Assembly (NCBI GenBank): GCA_019636095.1 | Contig: JAHBYF010000004.1 | Span: 474,501 to 538,500 of the forward strand | Direction of reading: 5' to 3' | DNA: 64,000 nucleotides | Origin: Hyphomonadaceae bacterium | GTDB lineage: Bacteria > Pseudomonadota > Alphaproteobacteria > Caulobacterales > Aquidulcibacteraceae | Shown: positions 1 to 9,400 of the stretch, piece by piece | Position numbering within the stretch: the stretch's first letter is position 1 | Layout of the letters: each line of letters starts with the position of its first letter | Notes under the pieces: model-generated | What the model saw: the letters and a program-made list of their open reading frames with translations, nothing else | Told to the model about the DNA's origin: nothing | Databases searched by the model: none | Made by a program: the position numbers and the translations under genes

Positions 1-747
1 CGAGACCATGGCGTTGCCGCCGACAGCGGCCATCGCGCCGCCTGGCGTGAACGGGCCGTCCTTCACTTTGTAGCCCTTGACATCCCACGGCGCGATCGCC
101 TTCGGGTTCGCCTTCACCCACGCCTTCGCGGCTTCGACAGTTTTGCCCGGCGCGACGACTTCATTGATGAAGCCGAGCGACTTTGCATCCTGCGGCGACT
201 TATCGGCGCCTTGCAGGATCATCATCGCGGCGTTCTGTACGCCGATGAGGCGCGGCAGACGTTGCGTGCCGCCAGCGCCTGGCAACAGGCCGACCTTTGA
301 CTCAGGCAGGCCGAACTTGATCTTCGGATTGTCAGCAGCGACGCGGTAGTGGCACGCGAGCGCGATTTCGAGACCGCCGCCGAGGGCGAGGCCTTCAAGC
401 GCGATCGCGACAGGCTTGCCGTTGGTTTCGAGAGCGCGGAGCGAGCGGTTGAGCGTGAAGCTCTGATCGAATTGCTTCTTCAGGCGCTCTTCTTCCGACT
501 TCGGCGCTTCTTCCTTGGCGGCGCCGCGTTGGTTGAGTTCGCCGAGATCGGCGCCGGCGCAAAAGCCGGTCGTCTTGCCGGAGGTAATGACGGCGCCCTT
601 GATCTTGTCGTCGGACTTCAGCGTCTCAACGAGCTGGATCAATTCGCGCATCACCGAGCCGGTGATGGTGTTCATGGAGCGGCCCGGCACGTCGAACGTG
701 ATGAGCGCGATGCCGTCGCTGTCGACGTCGATTTTGAAGTTTTCCAT
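1..747 (-). CDS. fadJ: FadJ-type fatty oxidation protein, N-terminal part (cut by window edge)
   Basis: This is the crotonase half of a multifunctional beta-oxidation enzyme (enoyl-CoA hydratase, probably fused to 3-hydroxyacyl-CoA dehydrogenase). The 249 visible codons stay open to the left edge, so the C-terminus is missing. Crotonase signatures are clear: oxyanion-hole region CAGADLGEL around residues 63-71, ALGGGLEIAL at 121-130 with Glu127, and GLPESKVGLLPGAGGTQRL from 146 with Glu149. The start ATG at 747 has GAGGGTAGG upstream. It is the last visible gene of a minus-strand operon with thiolase and acyl-CoA dehydrogenase, which supports fatty-acid degradation. The NAD-binding half is not visible, so a stand-alone hydratase cannot be excluded, although the sequence after the crotonase core looks like the FadJ linker. 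Confidence 0.88.
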   Translation of the reverse strand, partial: MENFKIDVDSDGIALITFDVPGRSMNTITGSVMRELIQLVETLKSDDKIKGAVITSGKTTGFCAGADLGELNQRGAAKEEAPKSEEERLKKQFDQSFTLNRSLRALETNGKPVAIALEGLALGGGLEIALACHYRVAADNPKIKFGLPESKVGLLPGAGGTQRLPRLIGVQNAAMMILQGADKSPQDAKSLGFINEVVAPGKTVEAAKAWVKANPKAIAPWDVKGYKVKDGPFTPGGAMAAVGGNAMVS

Positions 748-759
748 CGGACCTACCCT

Positions 760-966
760 CTACCTATTCCCATCGTTCTTACGCTGCGGCGGATTTTTGT
801 TGTCGTCCTCCTTCGGCGCCATCGCCACGCCGAAGGAAGTGCCCAGCCCGGCGCCAATAGCGACGCCGAGGCTGAGCCAAAGTCCGAGATTTCCGGTGGC
901 CACACCGACGCCAACGCCGATAGCGACGCCGACGCCGATGCAGGTCGCGAAAATCCCGCCGTTCAT
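760..966 (-). CDS. small glycine-rich membrane protein, 68 aa
   Basis: A short protein whose residues 5-50 are a glycine/valine/alanine-rich hydrophobic stretch with repeated GVGVAIGVG-type spacing, resembling a glycine-zipper membrane segment or two packed helices. It is followed by a charged tail rich in K, N, D and P. The ATG overlaps the thiolase stop by one base (TAATG), and the gene ends 12 bases before the fadJ start. It is therefore translationally embedded in the beta-oxidation operon. No family was recognised and I assign no function. The overlap and the strong hydrophobic pattern argue that it is a real gene. Confidence 0.6.
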   Translation of the reverse strand: MNGGIFATCIGVGVAIGVGVGVATGNLGLWLSLGVAIGAGLGTSFGVAMAPKEDDNKNPPQRKNDGNR

Positions 967-2180
967 TAGTTCACCCGCTCAATCACAGTTGCGGTGCCCA
1001 TGCCGGCGCCGATGCAGAGCGTGATGAGCGCGCGTTCTTTGTCGGCGCGTTCGAGTTCATCGACCATGGTGCCGAGGATCATCGCGCCGGTAGCGCCGAT
1101 AGGGTGACCCATAGCGATAGCGCCGCCATTGACGTTGACCTTCTCCATGTCGAGATCGAGCGCCTGCACCCAACGCAACACGACCGCGGCAAAAGCTTCG
1201 TTGAGCTCCCAGAGGTCGATGTCTTGCTTGGTGAGACCGAGTTTCTTCATCAGCTTGTGCGTGACGTGCTCAGGGCCGGTCAGCATGATCGACGGCTCGG
1301 AGCCGATCGAAGCGCCGCCGACGATGCGCGCACGCGGCTTCAAGCCCAGCGCATCACCCATCTCCTTGGTGCCGATCAGCACGCCTGCGGCGCCGTCAAC
1401 GATGCCTGATGAGTTGCCGGCATGGTGGACGTGGTCGACCTTTTCGATTTCCGGATAACGCTGCTGAATGACACCGTCGAAACCAGGCATCATTTCGCCT
1501 TGCGTTTTGAACGACGGCTCAAGCGCACCGAGCGATTGCAGTGTCGTTTCCGGGCGCATGAATTCGTCGTGGTCGAGCAACGTTACGCCGAGTTGGTCTT
1601 TCACCGGCACAATCGACTTCTTGAAGCGACCTTCCTTCCAGGAGCGCGCTGCGCGCTGTTGCGATTGGACGGCGTAGGTATCGAGATCGGTGCGTGAGAA
1701 GCCATACTTGGTAGCGATGGCGTCAGCCGCGACGCCTTGCGGCGTGAAGTATGACTTCATCGCGATCGAGGGGTCTGTCGCCCATGAACCGCCGGTCGAG
1801 CCCATCGGCACGCGGCTCATGCTTTCGCAGCCGCCGCCGATGGCGAGTTCGGCTTCGCCGGATTTCACTTTCGCGGCGGCGATGTTGCACGCTTCGAGAC
1901 CGGAGGCGCAGAAGCGCTCGACCTGCACGCCGGCGACGGTCTGCGCGTAGCCGGCGTTCAGAACGGCGATACGCGGGAGATTGCCGCCTTGCTCGCCGAT
2001 TGGCGACAGCACGCCCATGTAGACGTCATCGACCTTCGACGTATCGAGATTGTTGCGATCGCGGATCGCCTCAAGCACCTGCGTCGCTAGTTGCAGCGAG
2101 GTTTGCTCATGCAGCGAGCCGTTCGCTTTGCCTTTGCCGCGCGGCGTGCGCACCGCGTCATAAATATAGGCCTCAGCCAT
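966..2180 (-). CDS. acetyl-CoA C-acyltransferase (thiolase)
   Basis: A thiolase that cleaves 3-ketoacyl-CoA to acetyl-CoA plus a shortened acyl-CoA in beta-oxidation (404 residues, normal length). Active-site residues are visible: nucleophilic Cys91 in [10 protein letters not shown], His359 in [11 protein letters not shown] and Cys389 in TLCIGAGMG. The start is placed at the ATG that begins [18 protein letters not shown], which matches family N-termini; a longer upstream frame would add a basic, unlikely extension. It lies between the osmC-like gene and the 68-residue peptide gene and upstream of fadJ. The gene order suggests FadI/FadA function rather than polyhydroxybutyrate PhaA, but substrate length cannot be read from sequence. 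Confidence 0.93.
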   Translation of the reverse strand: MAEAYIYDAVRTPRGKGKANGSLHEQTSLQLATQVLEAIRDRNNLDTSKVDDVYMGVLSPIGEQGGNLPRIAVLNAGYAQTVAGVQVERFCASGLEACNIAAAKVKSGEAELAIGGGCESMSRVPMGSTGGSWATDPSIAMKSYFTPQGVAADAIATKYGFSRTDLDTYAVQSQQRAARSWKEGRFKKSIVPVKDQLGVTLLDHDEFMRPETTLQSLGALEPSFKTQGEMMPGFDGVIQQRYPEIEKVDHVHHAGNSSGIVDGAAGVLIGTKEMGDALGLKPRARIVGGASIGSEPSIMLTGPEHVTHKLMKKLGLTKQDIDLWELNEAFAAVVLRWVQALDLDMEKVNVNGGAIAMGHPIGATGAMILGTMVDELERADKERALITLCIGAGMGTATVIERVN

Positions 2181-2269
2181 CTTCCGTACTCCAACGTTGC
2201 GGCGGGTACGCCGCTTCACCCTGGATGGGACCGGAGTCGTCCCGTGGCGTTGCCGCCTACTCCGCTGAC

Positions 2270-2294
2270 CGCTTCGCTCGGGCTGAGCGAAGCG
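2270..2294. terminator. perfect 10-bp hairpin between osmC-like gene and thiolase gene
   Basis: CGCTTCGCTC at 2270-2279 and GAGCGAAGCG at 2285-2294 form a perfect 10-bp stem with a five-base loop. It sits in the 120-base gap between the OsmC-like stop and the thiolase start. There is no T-run on the minus-strand side, so it may be an RNA-stabilising or attenuating hairpin rather than a classical terminator. Confidence 0.45.
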
Positions 2295-2300
2295 CGGTAG

Positions 2301-2771
2301 CTAGTGCGCCTCCCCACCGCCGATGGCGATGTCGCCTCGGAACGAGTTGGCGATGAAACAACGTTCGTGCGCTTTGTGGTGCAGTTCGCGCACTTCTTCA
2401 GGTTGCGGCTGCTTTTCACCGCTCCACAGAATATGCGGATCGAGCCGCACTTGCGTGACCGCGATCTTGCCGCGATCGTCCTTTCCCATCACGCCGGAGG
2501 CGCGATCCTCGTACGCGTCGACGACAAAGCCCGCGTGACGCGCGAGATCGAGAAACCAGAGCATGTGGCAGGTTGAGAGCGAAGCCACGAGAAGCTCTTC
2601 GGGATCGACGGCGTCTTCGCGCGCGTACGGCGCTTTCACCACGGACGGCGACGCCGATCCAAGCACGGTGATGCCGCCATCGAAGGCAATTTCATGCGCG
2701 CGTGAATAGTGGCCGGCGGCAAAATCGTCTTCGCCGCGTTGCCAGGTGATGGTGGCGGTGTGGACCGCCAT
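2301..2771 (-). CDS. OsmC family protein
   Basis: An OsmC/Ohr-type small peroxidase-like protein, 156 residues. The two conserved cysteines that reduce peroxides in this family are present: Cys68 in SLSTCHMLW and Cys138 in HERCFIANS. Its ATG overlaps the acyl-CoA dehydrogenase stop by one base (TGATG), so it is co-translated with a flavin enzyme. The link is plausible because acyl-CoA dehydrogenases can leak peroxide, but that is inference. It resembles the OsmC-like branch more than organic-hydroperoxide-specific Ohr; substrate unknown. Confidence 0.88.
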   Translation of the reverse strand: MAVHTATITWQRGEDDFAAGHYSRAHEIAFDGGITVLGSASPSVVKAPYAREDAVDPEELLVASLSTCHMLWFLDLARHAGFVVDAYEDRASGVMGKDDRGKIAVTQVRLDPHILWSGEKQPQPEEVRELHHKAHERCFIANSFRGDIAIGGGEAH

Positions 2772-4564
2772 CAGAACTGCTCCGCCGCGAGCGCCATTAC
2801 GGGCCCTGCGCCGCTCTTCAACTTTATCAGATGCGCCCCGGCGTCAGGCAGCATGCGAGTGATGAAGTAGCGGCCGGTGGCGATCTTGGTGTCATAGTAT
2901 GGATCGCCGGCGCCGCCGTTTTTCTTCGCGGCGTAAGCGGCCTTGGCTTGCAGCGTCCACATATAGGCGAGCGCGGTCAGGCCAACGACATTGAGGAAAT
3001 CGTGGCTCGCTGCGCCGGCATTGTCGAAGTTCGACATGCCGTTTTGCATCAGCCACATAGCGCCGTCTTGCATCTGCGCCTTGGCGCCCTTCAGCGCTTC
3101 GACGAATTCCTTGAGATCCGCGTCGTCTTCGTGGTTGTGCACGAAATCGTCGATTTCGTTGAAGAAGGCGAAGATGGCGCGGCCGCCATTGGCGCCGAGC
3201 TTGCGGCCGACCAGGTCGAGCGCCTGAATGCCGTTGGCGCCTTCGTAGATCATCGCAATCCGCGCATCGCGCACAAATTGGCTCATGCCATGTTCTTCGA
3301 TGTAGCCGTGGCCGCCGAAGATTTGCTGACAATTGGTGGCGTTGGCGTAGCCTTTGTCAGTGAGATAGCTTTTCAGCACCGGCGTCATCAGGCCCATATA
3401 GTCTTCGGCCTTCTCGCGCACTTTCTCATCCGGCGAGACGAGTAAGAGATCGCCGTGGATCGCGGTCCAGAACGCAAACGCGCGCGCACCTTCGTTGAAG
3501 GCTTTTGTGTCCATCAACATGCGGCGGATATCGGGATGGACGATAATCGGATCGGCGGGACCGTCGGGATTTTTCGCGCCAGTGATAGAGCGCCCTTGCA
3601 GGCGATCCTTCGCGTAGGCGACGCCGTTTTGATATGCGACCTCCGATTGGCTGAGCCCCTGAAGGCCGACACCGAGGCGCGCCACGTTCATCATCGTGAA
3701 CATGGCGTGGAGACCCTTGTTCTCCGCGCCGATGAGATAGCCGGTCGCGCCGTCATAGTTCAGAACGCACGTCGAATTGCCGTGGATGCCCATCTTTTCT
3801 TCGATCTTGCCGCAGACGACGCCATTGCGCTGACCTGGCGCGCCATCCTTGTTGAGCAAGAACTTGGGCACGATGAAAAGCGAAATGCCTTTCGTGCCCT
3901 GCGGCGCGCCTTCGATGCGCGCGAGCACGAGGTGAATAATGTTTGATGCGAGATCGTGTTCGCCGGCGGAGATGAAAATCTTTTGGCCGCTGATGCGGTA
4001 GGAGCCATCGGCTTGCGGAATGGCTTTGGTGCGCAGCATGCCAAGATCGGTGCCGCAATGCGGCTCCGTCAGGTTCATGGTGCCGGTCCATTCACCGGTG
4101 ACAAGCTTCGGCAGGTAGGTCTTCTTCTGTTCGTCGCTGCCGTGGTGGTGGATGGCTTCGTAGGCGCCGTGGCTCAGCCCCGGATACATGCCGAACGCCA
4201 TGTTCGCCGACGACACCATCTCATTCCAGGCAAGCGCAACGACGTGTGGCATGCCCTGGCCGCCATAGTTCGGATCACTTGAAAGCGCCGGCCAGCCGGC
4301 GTCGACAAGCTGTTTGTAAGCGTCCTTGAAGCCCGGCGGGGTTGTCACTGAGCCATCATCGGCGCGCGCGCAGCCGTGCTCGTCGCCAACCCTGTTCAAC
4401 GGCGCCAGCACGCCCTCACAGAATTTCGCCCCCTCTTCCAACACCTGATCAATAAGATCGATCGGCGCGTCCGAAAAAGTCGGCAGATTGGAGTAGCGCT
4501 CGATGTCGAGCACGTCCTTCAGGAGAAAGCGATATTCGCGAAGCGGCGCCGTGTAGCTCGGCAT
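2771..4564 (-). CDS. acyl-CoA dehydrogenase with C-terminal extension domain (DmdC-like)
   Basis: An FAD-dependent acyl-CoA dehydrogenase of 597 residues, longer than the usual 380 because of an extra C-terminal domain of the Acyl-CoA_dh_C type. The N-terminus (PLREYRFLLKDVLD) is typical of the subfamily annotated as 3-methylmercaptopropionyl-CoA dehydrogenase or long acyl-CoA dehydrogenase. The FAD/substrate region includes NLTEPHCGTDLGMLRTKA, and the catalytic base is probably Glu441 in YEGANGIQALDL. It is the first enzyme gene downstream of the merR gene and heads the beta-oxidation operon. DmdC-type and generic fatty-acyl substrates cannot be distinguished here. Confidence 0.92.
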   Translation of the reverse strand: MPSYTAPLREYRFLLKDVLDIERYSNLPTFSDAPIDLIDQVLEEGAKFCEGVLAPLNRVGDEHGCARADDGSVTTPPGFKDAYKQLVDAGWPALSSDPNYGGQGMPHVVALAWNEMVSSANMAFGMYPGLSHGAYEAIHHHGSDEQKKTYLPKLVTGEWTGTMNLTEPHCGTDLGMLRTKAIPQADGSYRISGQKIFISAGEHDLASNIIHLVLARIEGAPQGTKGISLFIVPKFLLNKDGAPGQRNGVVCGKIEEKMGIHGNSTCVLNYDGATGYLIGAENKGLHAMFTMMNVARLGVGLQGLSQSEVAYQNGVAYAKDRLQGRSITGAKNPDGPADPIIVHPDIRRMLMDTKAFNEGARAFAFWTAIHGDLLLVSPDEKVREKAEDYMGLMTPVLKSYLTDKGYANATNCQQIFGGHGYIEEHGMSQFVRDARIAMIYEGANGIQALDLVGRKLGANGGRAIFAFFNEIDDFVHNHEDDADLKEFVEALKGAKAQMQDGAMWLMQNGMSNFDNAGAASHDFLNVVGLTALAYMWTLQAKAAYAAKKNGGAGDPYYDTKIATGRYFITRMLPDAGAHLIKLKSGAGPVMALAAEQF

Positions 4565-4602
4565 ATTCCCTGCTCCCTATTTTTTCTTCGCTTCTACGCG
4601 CC

Positions 4603-5058
4603 TTAGTGCGCGTCTTCGAGCCGCTTCTTGGCTTCAGCTTCAAAAGCGCGGGCTGCGCCCATGGCGGCGGCGGTCGCAGGTTTCGACAGGAACCGCTCAA
4701 GCTTGGCGACGCTGTCGTGAAGAATTTCGATCGCCGCATCGATGTCTTCGCGCTGCGCTTCGAGCGCAACGATGCGCTGTTTGTACTTCTTGAGCGCCGT
4801 CTGCGCCTGGGCGCGCTGATCAACTTTGTAGAGGTCCAGAATTTCTTTGATTTCGATCAGCGAGAGACCAACGCGCTTGCCGCGCAGGATCAGCTGCAAC
4901 TTGGCGCGGTCGCGATGCGAATAGACGCGGTTCATGCCGTCTCGACGCGGCGTCAGCAGGCCTTTGTCCTCATAAAAACGGAGCGCTCGAGGCGTGACCT
5001 CGAACTCCCGGGCCAGCTGCGAAATGGTGTAGGTGCGCTCAGCTTTTGATGAAGTCAT
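4603..5058 (-). CDS. MerR family transcriptional regulator
   Basis: A MerR-type DNA-binding regulator, 150 residues. The winged HTH is at residues 10-50 (YTISQLAREFEVTPRALRFY), followed by a long coiled-coil dimerisation helix at about 85-120. There is no metal-binding cysteine cluster at the C-terminus, so it is not a metal sensor of the MerR/CueR kind. It resembles the LiuR/AcdR-like group that controls acyl-CoA catabolism. The ATG at 5058 with GAGGGACC upstream is preferred over an upstream frame start. It lies 38 bases before the acyl-CoA dehydrogenase gene, so it probably autoregulates the operon. Confidence 0.88.
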   Translation of the reverse strand: MTSSKAERTYTISQLAREFEVTPRALRFYEDKGLLTPRRDGMNRVYSHRDRAKLQLILRGKRVGLSLIEIKEILDLYKVDQRAQAQTALKKYKQRIVALEAQREDIDAAIEILHDSVAKLERFLSKPATAAAMGAARAFEAEAKKRLEDAH

Positions 5059-5136
5059 GGGAGGTCCCTCGGGTTTACCCAGCGGCCTCAAGCTAGTTTC
5101 CGTTTACGGTAGGGTCAATCGAAGTTGACGGCCCCG

Positions 5137-6321
5137 TCACGTATTTCCGCTAAGCGACAGTAAATCCTGAGAAATATCTTCAGGAGTTTGGCAGCCGTTG
5201 AGCGCCATGGTGATGTCTAACTCCGCCAAGAGGTATTCCATGACCGCCTTCACGCCCTGCTCACCGCCGAGCGCCAAGCCATAGACATAAGGACGCCCAA
5301 TGCCAGTGGCCTCCGCGCCGAGCGCCAGCGCCTTGAAGATATCGGATCCGCAGCGAACACCGCTGTCGAAGAAGAGCTTGGTTTTGCCCTTCACGGCCGC
5401 AGAGACGCCAGCGAGCGCATCAAGCGCGCCGATGGCGCCATCGACTTGCCGGCCGCCATGGTTGGAGACCATCACGCCGTCATAGCCTTCGCTCACGGCC
5501 TTCCGCGCATCGTCAGCGCGGATAATTCCTTTGAGAACGACGGGAAGTTTCGTCCACGATCTGATCTTTGCGATGCGCTTCCAGTCGACGCTTGGGTCCG
5601 AGAACATCTGGGTGAATTGAACGGCGGCGGCGAGCGGGTTTTCTTCCGGTGTTTGCGCAAGCAGACCCCTGAACACTGGGTCAGAGGTATATTGTGCAAT
5701 GCCCTGTCCACGCAGGAACGGCGAGAAGCCGAGATCGAGGTCGCGCGGGCGCCAACCAAGTATGAGCGTGTCGAGGGTGATGAAGATGGCGCGGCAACCG
5801 ATCGCCTCGGCGCGTTTGACGAAGCTCTCGGCCAACGCGTCCGACTTGCCCCAATACAATTGATAGAAGCGCGGGCCGTCGCCGTTCGCTTCAGCTATTT
5901 TTTCCATCGAATTTGATGCCTGAGACGAAATGATCATCGGCAGATTGAGCGCGCTCATGGCGCGGGCGACGGCGAGATCCGCTTCCGGGTGCATCATCTC
6001 CAAGACGCCGATCGGGCAGGAAAAGATCGGCGCCGCAACACGCGCGCCAAATATTTCGCAACCGAGATTTCTGACGCCGGCGCCGCCAAGCATGCGTTGC
6101 GCGATCGGAAAACGGGCAAACGCAGCACGGTTTGCTTCGGCCCCGGTTTCCAATCCGGCGCTGCCAGCGGTGTAGGCCCACGCTTCGGGAGTCATTTTCT
6201 TCTGCGCCGCTGCTTCGAGACCGATGAAGTTGGTCGGAATCTCCGGCGCCGCACCGCTTAAGCCACGAAGATAGACACCGCCCTGCGTTTCGGGTCCGAA
6301 TTGGCGCGGTGTGTCAGACAT
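5137..6321 (-). CDS. FMN-dependent alpha-hydroxy-acid oxidase/dehydrogenase
   Basis: A member of the lactate oxidase/glycolate oxidase/LldD family, 394 residues, a TIM barrel using FMN to oxidise 2-hydroxy acids. The diagnostic active-site motif SNHGGRQVDG is present with catalytic His288 and substrate-binding Arg291; Lys264 in VVLKGIIRADD is the FMN N1 lysine. No signal peptide is seen. It is transcribed away from the podJ-like gene and shares a 151-base divergent region with it. Substrate (lactate, glycolate or another acid) and electron acceptor cannot be decided. Confidence 0.92.
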   Translation of the reverse strand: MSDTPRQFGPETQGGVYLRGLSGAAPEIPTNFIGLEAAAQKKMTPEAWAYTAGSAGLETGAEANRAAFARFPIAQRMLGGAGVRNLGCEIFGARVAAPIFSCPIGVLEMMHPEADLAVARAMSALNLPMIISSQASNSMEKIAEANGDGPRFYQLYWGKSDALAESFVKRAEAIGCRAIFITLDTLILGWRPRDLDLGFSPFLRGQGIAQYTSDPVFRGLLAQTPEENPLAAAVQFTQMFSDPSVDWKRIAKIRSWTKLPVVLKGIIRADDARKAVSEGYDGVMVSNHGGRQVDGAIGALDALAGVSAAVKGKTKLFFDSGVRCGSDIFKALALGAEATGIGRPYVYGLALGGEQGVKAVMEYLLAELDITMALNGCQTPEDISQDLLSLSGNT

Positions 6322-6395
6322 GGCTAATTCCCGTTTACCACTTTACCCGCCATTAACACGCCGACGCCTTTCATCGACACTGCAAAGTCGTGGGC

Positions 6396-6416
6396 GATTC
6401 TCGAATTCTTCGAGTC
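6396..6416. promoter_or_regulatory. paired GANTC sites flanking a palindrome upstream of podJ-like gene
   Basis: GATTC at 6396-6400 and GAGTC at 6412-6416 flank the palindrome CTCGAA-TTC-TTCGAG at 6400-6414, 57 bases before the podJ-like start. GANTC is the CcrM methylation site in Caulobacterales, and Caulobacter podJ is a known GcrA-controlled gene. A GcrA/CcrM-responsive promoter is therefore a reasonable inference, not proven. Confidence 0.4.
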
Positions 6417-6472
6417 TGCCCCAGGGGTTGGCGTGAACCGTGGACGCACGGTGACAACGCGGCGAGGGCTAC

Positions 6473-9400
6473 ATGAGCGGTGCGCAAAGCTGGAGCGTCA
6501 AAGGTATTGACCCCAAAGTGAGAGAAGCAGCGCGAGAAGCTGCGGCGCGTCAGGGCATGAGCCTGGGCGAATATCTGAACCAAGCGCTTGCCTCCGGCCA
6601 GATCGGTGGCGGTGGCGCGCAGTCACAACCACAGCACACGCCGCAACAACAGCAGCGCGCGCCCCGCACGCGCACATTCGGCACGCAGCACGCTGATTAT
6701 GATGGCGACGACGATTGGGGCGTTGGCGGCGGCCCGCGCACCACCGATCCGACACGTCTCGCCCAGCGCATTGAATCCATCGAACGTCGGACGCAGTTGG
6801 CCGTCACTGGCCTCGACCGCGCTGTGTCGACAATCGACCGCTCGGTGCTTGGTCTCGCCGCGCGCATTGAAGACGCCGAAGCCGCGTCAAGCGAAGCCGC
6901 AGAGCGCATCGCCGAAGCGCTGGAGCAATTCCGCACCGCCGGCGAGACGCTCAGCGGCCGGGCCACCGATATCGCCGACGTCAAGCATCGCCTTGAGCAG
7001 CAAGTTGCGGTTGCCGAAGAAGTGGCGCGCCGCGCCGAAGCTGCGGCCTCGTTCCTCACCAACGAGATGAGCAACGGCGGCAACGTCCTCGCACGCACGC
7101 TGGCCGAGGCACGCACAGTTGCAGAAGAAGCGGCGCGGCAAGCAAACGAAGCTTCGATCGACGCCGTCACAGAGCTGCGCCGCCTGCAAGAGCAACTGAG
7201 CGAGCGCCTGACTGAAAGCGAAACGTCAACGCGACGCGCTATCGAGAGCGCGGTTGCTGAAGTCCGCACCGAAACATCAACCGAAACGCGCGGCGCGCGG
7301 GAAGCGCTGCTTGAAGAAGTCGTGCGTCTCGAAAGCGAGATTGCCAAGCGCGTCGGCGGCGTCGATGCACTGAAGGCTGAACAAGCGTCGCTCATACAAC
7401 GCATCGAACGCGCTGAAGCTGGCGCGCGCGAAAGCACGGCGGGCCTGCGTCAGGCGGCGGGCGCCGCGATCGCGGACCTGCGCAATGCTCAACTCACGCT
7501 CACGGCGCGGGTGAAGCAAGTTGAAGACATAGCCGGCGCTTCGGGGGCGATCGATCTCAACGATGTGCGCCAATCACAACAGGACATTGCCGAACGCCTG
7601 ACGGCGCTCGAAACGAAAGCCGATACGAGCCCCCTCAGCGGCGCGCTTGCCGCGTTCGAAGCGCGGATTGCCAGCGTCGAGGCCGCGTCAGCCAAAGCTG
7701 AGAACGGCGGCCATCTCGGCGAAACAGTCGATTCACTTGATCGCGCACTGCAGCGTCTCGCCGAAAAGCTCGACGAAACGGAATCCACCGCCAACACGGC
7801 AATCCGTCATATTGAAGAGACGGTGTCCTCGCTCAGCGCCCGCTTTGAACAAGGCGGCGCCGTGCAGGAGACCGAAGCTGTTCGCGCCATGCTGGAACAG
7901 CGTCTCGACACGATGGCGCAATCGGTGCGTGAAGAGATCACGCAAGAACTGCACGCGGTCATCAACGGCGAAGAAGGCGTTGAAGGCGCGCTCACCGACG
8001 TGAACAAGCGCCTGGCCGCTGCTGAGCGCCGCCAAGCGCAAACGATCGAAGCGATCTCGATCGAAATCAAGCGCATGTCGGAGAGCGTCGACCAGCGACT
8101 GCGTACGGTTGAATCGCGCAACGACGATGCCGCGGCTTCCGCAGTGCGCGAAGAGTTGACGCGGATGTCAGCCACTTTGGCGAAGCGCTTTGACGAGATT
8201 GAGCAGCGGTTCGATGAAGTGGAGCGCCGCGAAGCTTCCGCCTTCGACCGCATGGGGTTGGAAGTCGGTCGCCTCTCCGAACGTCTTGAAGAGCGCGTCG
8301 GCGCGGTTGAGCAGCGCAGTGCGCAAGCGATCGAGCACGTGGGCGAACAAGTTGCGCGCATGGCCGACCGCTTCAATCAGCGCCAAGATATCCTTGCGCG
8401 CGAGTTGGGTGAGCGGATGCTCGATAGCGAAGAACGCGCAGGTCAGCGTGTGTCGGAAGCGATCAGCTCAATCATGGAGCGCCTCGCCGAGGTCGAAGAG
8501 CACAGCCAAGAAGCGATCGCGCCGGTGCAAAAGGCGGTGTCGAACGTTGCTTCCAAACTAGAAGAGTTTGAGAGCGGCCGCACGCCAGCGATCGAGCCGG
8601 AACCCGCCATCACGATGACGATCCCGACGCCATCGCGCCGAACCGAGGATCAGCCGTTTGATCGTTCCAGCTTCCCCTCTTTCGACGCGGAGTCGGATTC
8701 ATTCGACCTGAGCAATCCGGAGCCGCAGCCCTACACTTCGCCGCGGGATGCGGCACAACCGATGCGCGCCGCACCGCTGCCGCCACGCACGCCGGTTGGG
8801 GAAGCCTCGGACGATCACGAAATCTACTTCGCCGAGGACAATCAGATTGACGATCTTTTGGTGGACGACGACGCGACGGAAGAGGCGTTCGTCCCGCCGG
8901 AATACAAGTCCATCGAAGTATCGCCGGACGACGATCTGCTGATTGACGACCCATCGCTCGAAGAGAATGAAGCCGTTGCGGCGCCGCCCATTGACGACGA
9001 TCCGTTCTGGTCGCCTGAAGACGACTTGCCGCCGCAATCAATTGAAGACGCTGTCGCCCCGCTAGTGGCGCCGGAGCCGGCAACGCACGACGTGCCGTTG
9101 GCCAATGGCGTCGAGGAGCAGCCGCTTTCGCTTGAGATGACGGAGCTGCCGCCGTTGCCGGAAGAACCGGTCGCGCCGGTGAAGAACGATTACCTCGCCA
9201 ACGCGCGCAAAGCGGCACAGGCACAGTCGCTGCCGAAGACGCGGCCCGACACGACAAAAGAAACACCCAAGCTCAGCTTGCGTGGATCGAGCCGGATTGT
9301 GCTCTGGGGGGCTGCGAGCCTGGTGGCGGTCGCCCTGGTTGGCGGCGCATACTATTTCAAGAACCGTGCTGGCCACGCCGAGCCGCAGACCGATGCGGAG

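Noticed and set aside
349-969. Plus-strand frames over the fadJ and small peptide genes
   Set aside because: They are antisense shadows of clear fadJ, peptide and thiolase genes, rich in Arg/Ala, with no ribosome sites.
6350-6358. Single CATTAAC upstream of the podJ-like gene as a CtrA half-site
   Set aside because: Only one half-site is present; such motifs are frequent and not convincing alone.
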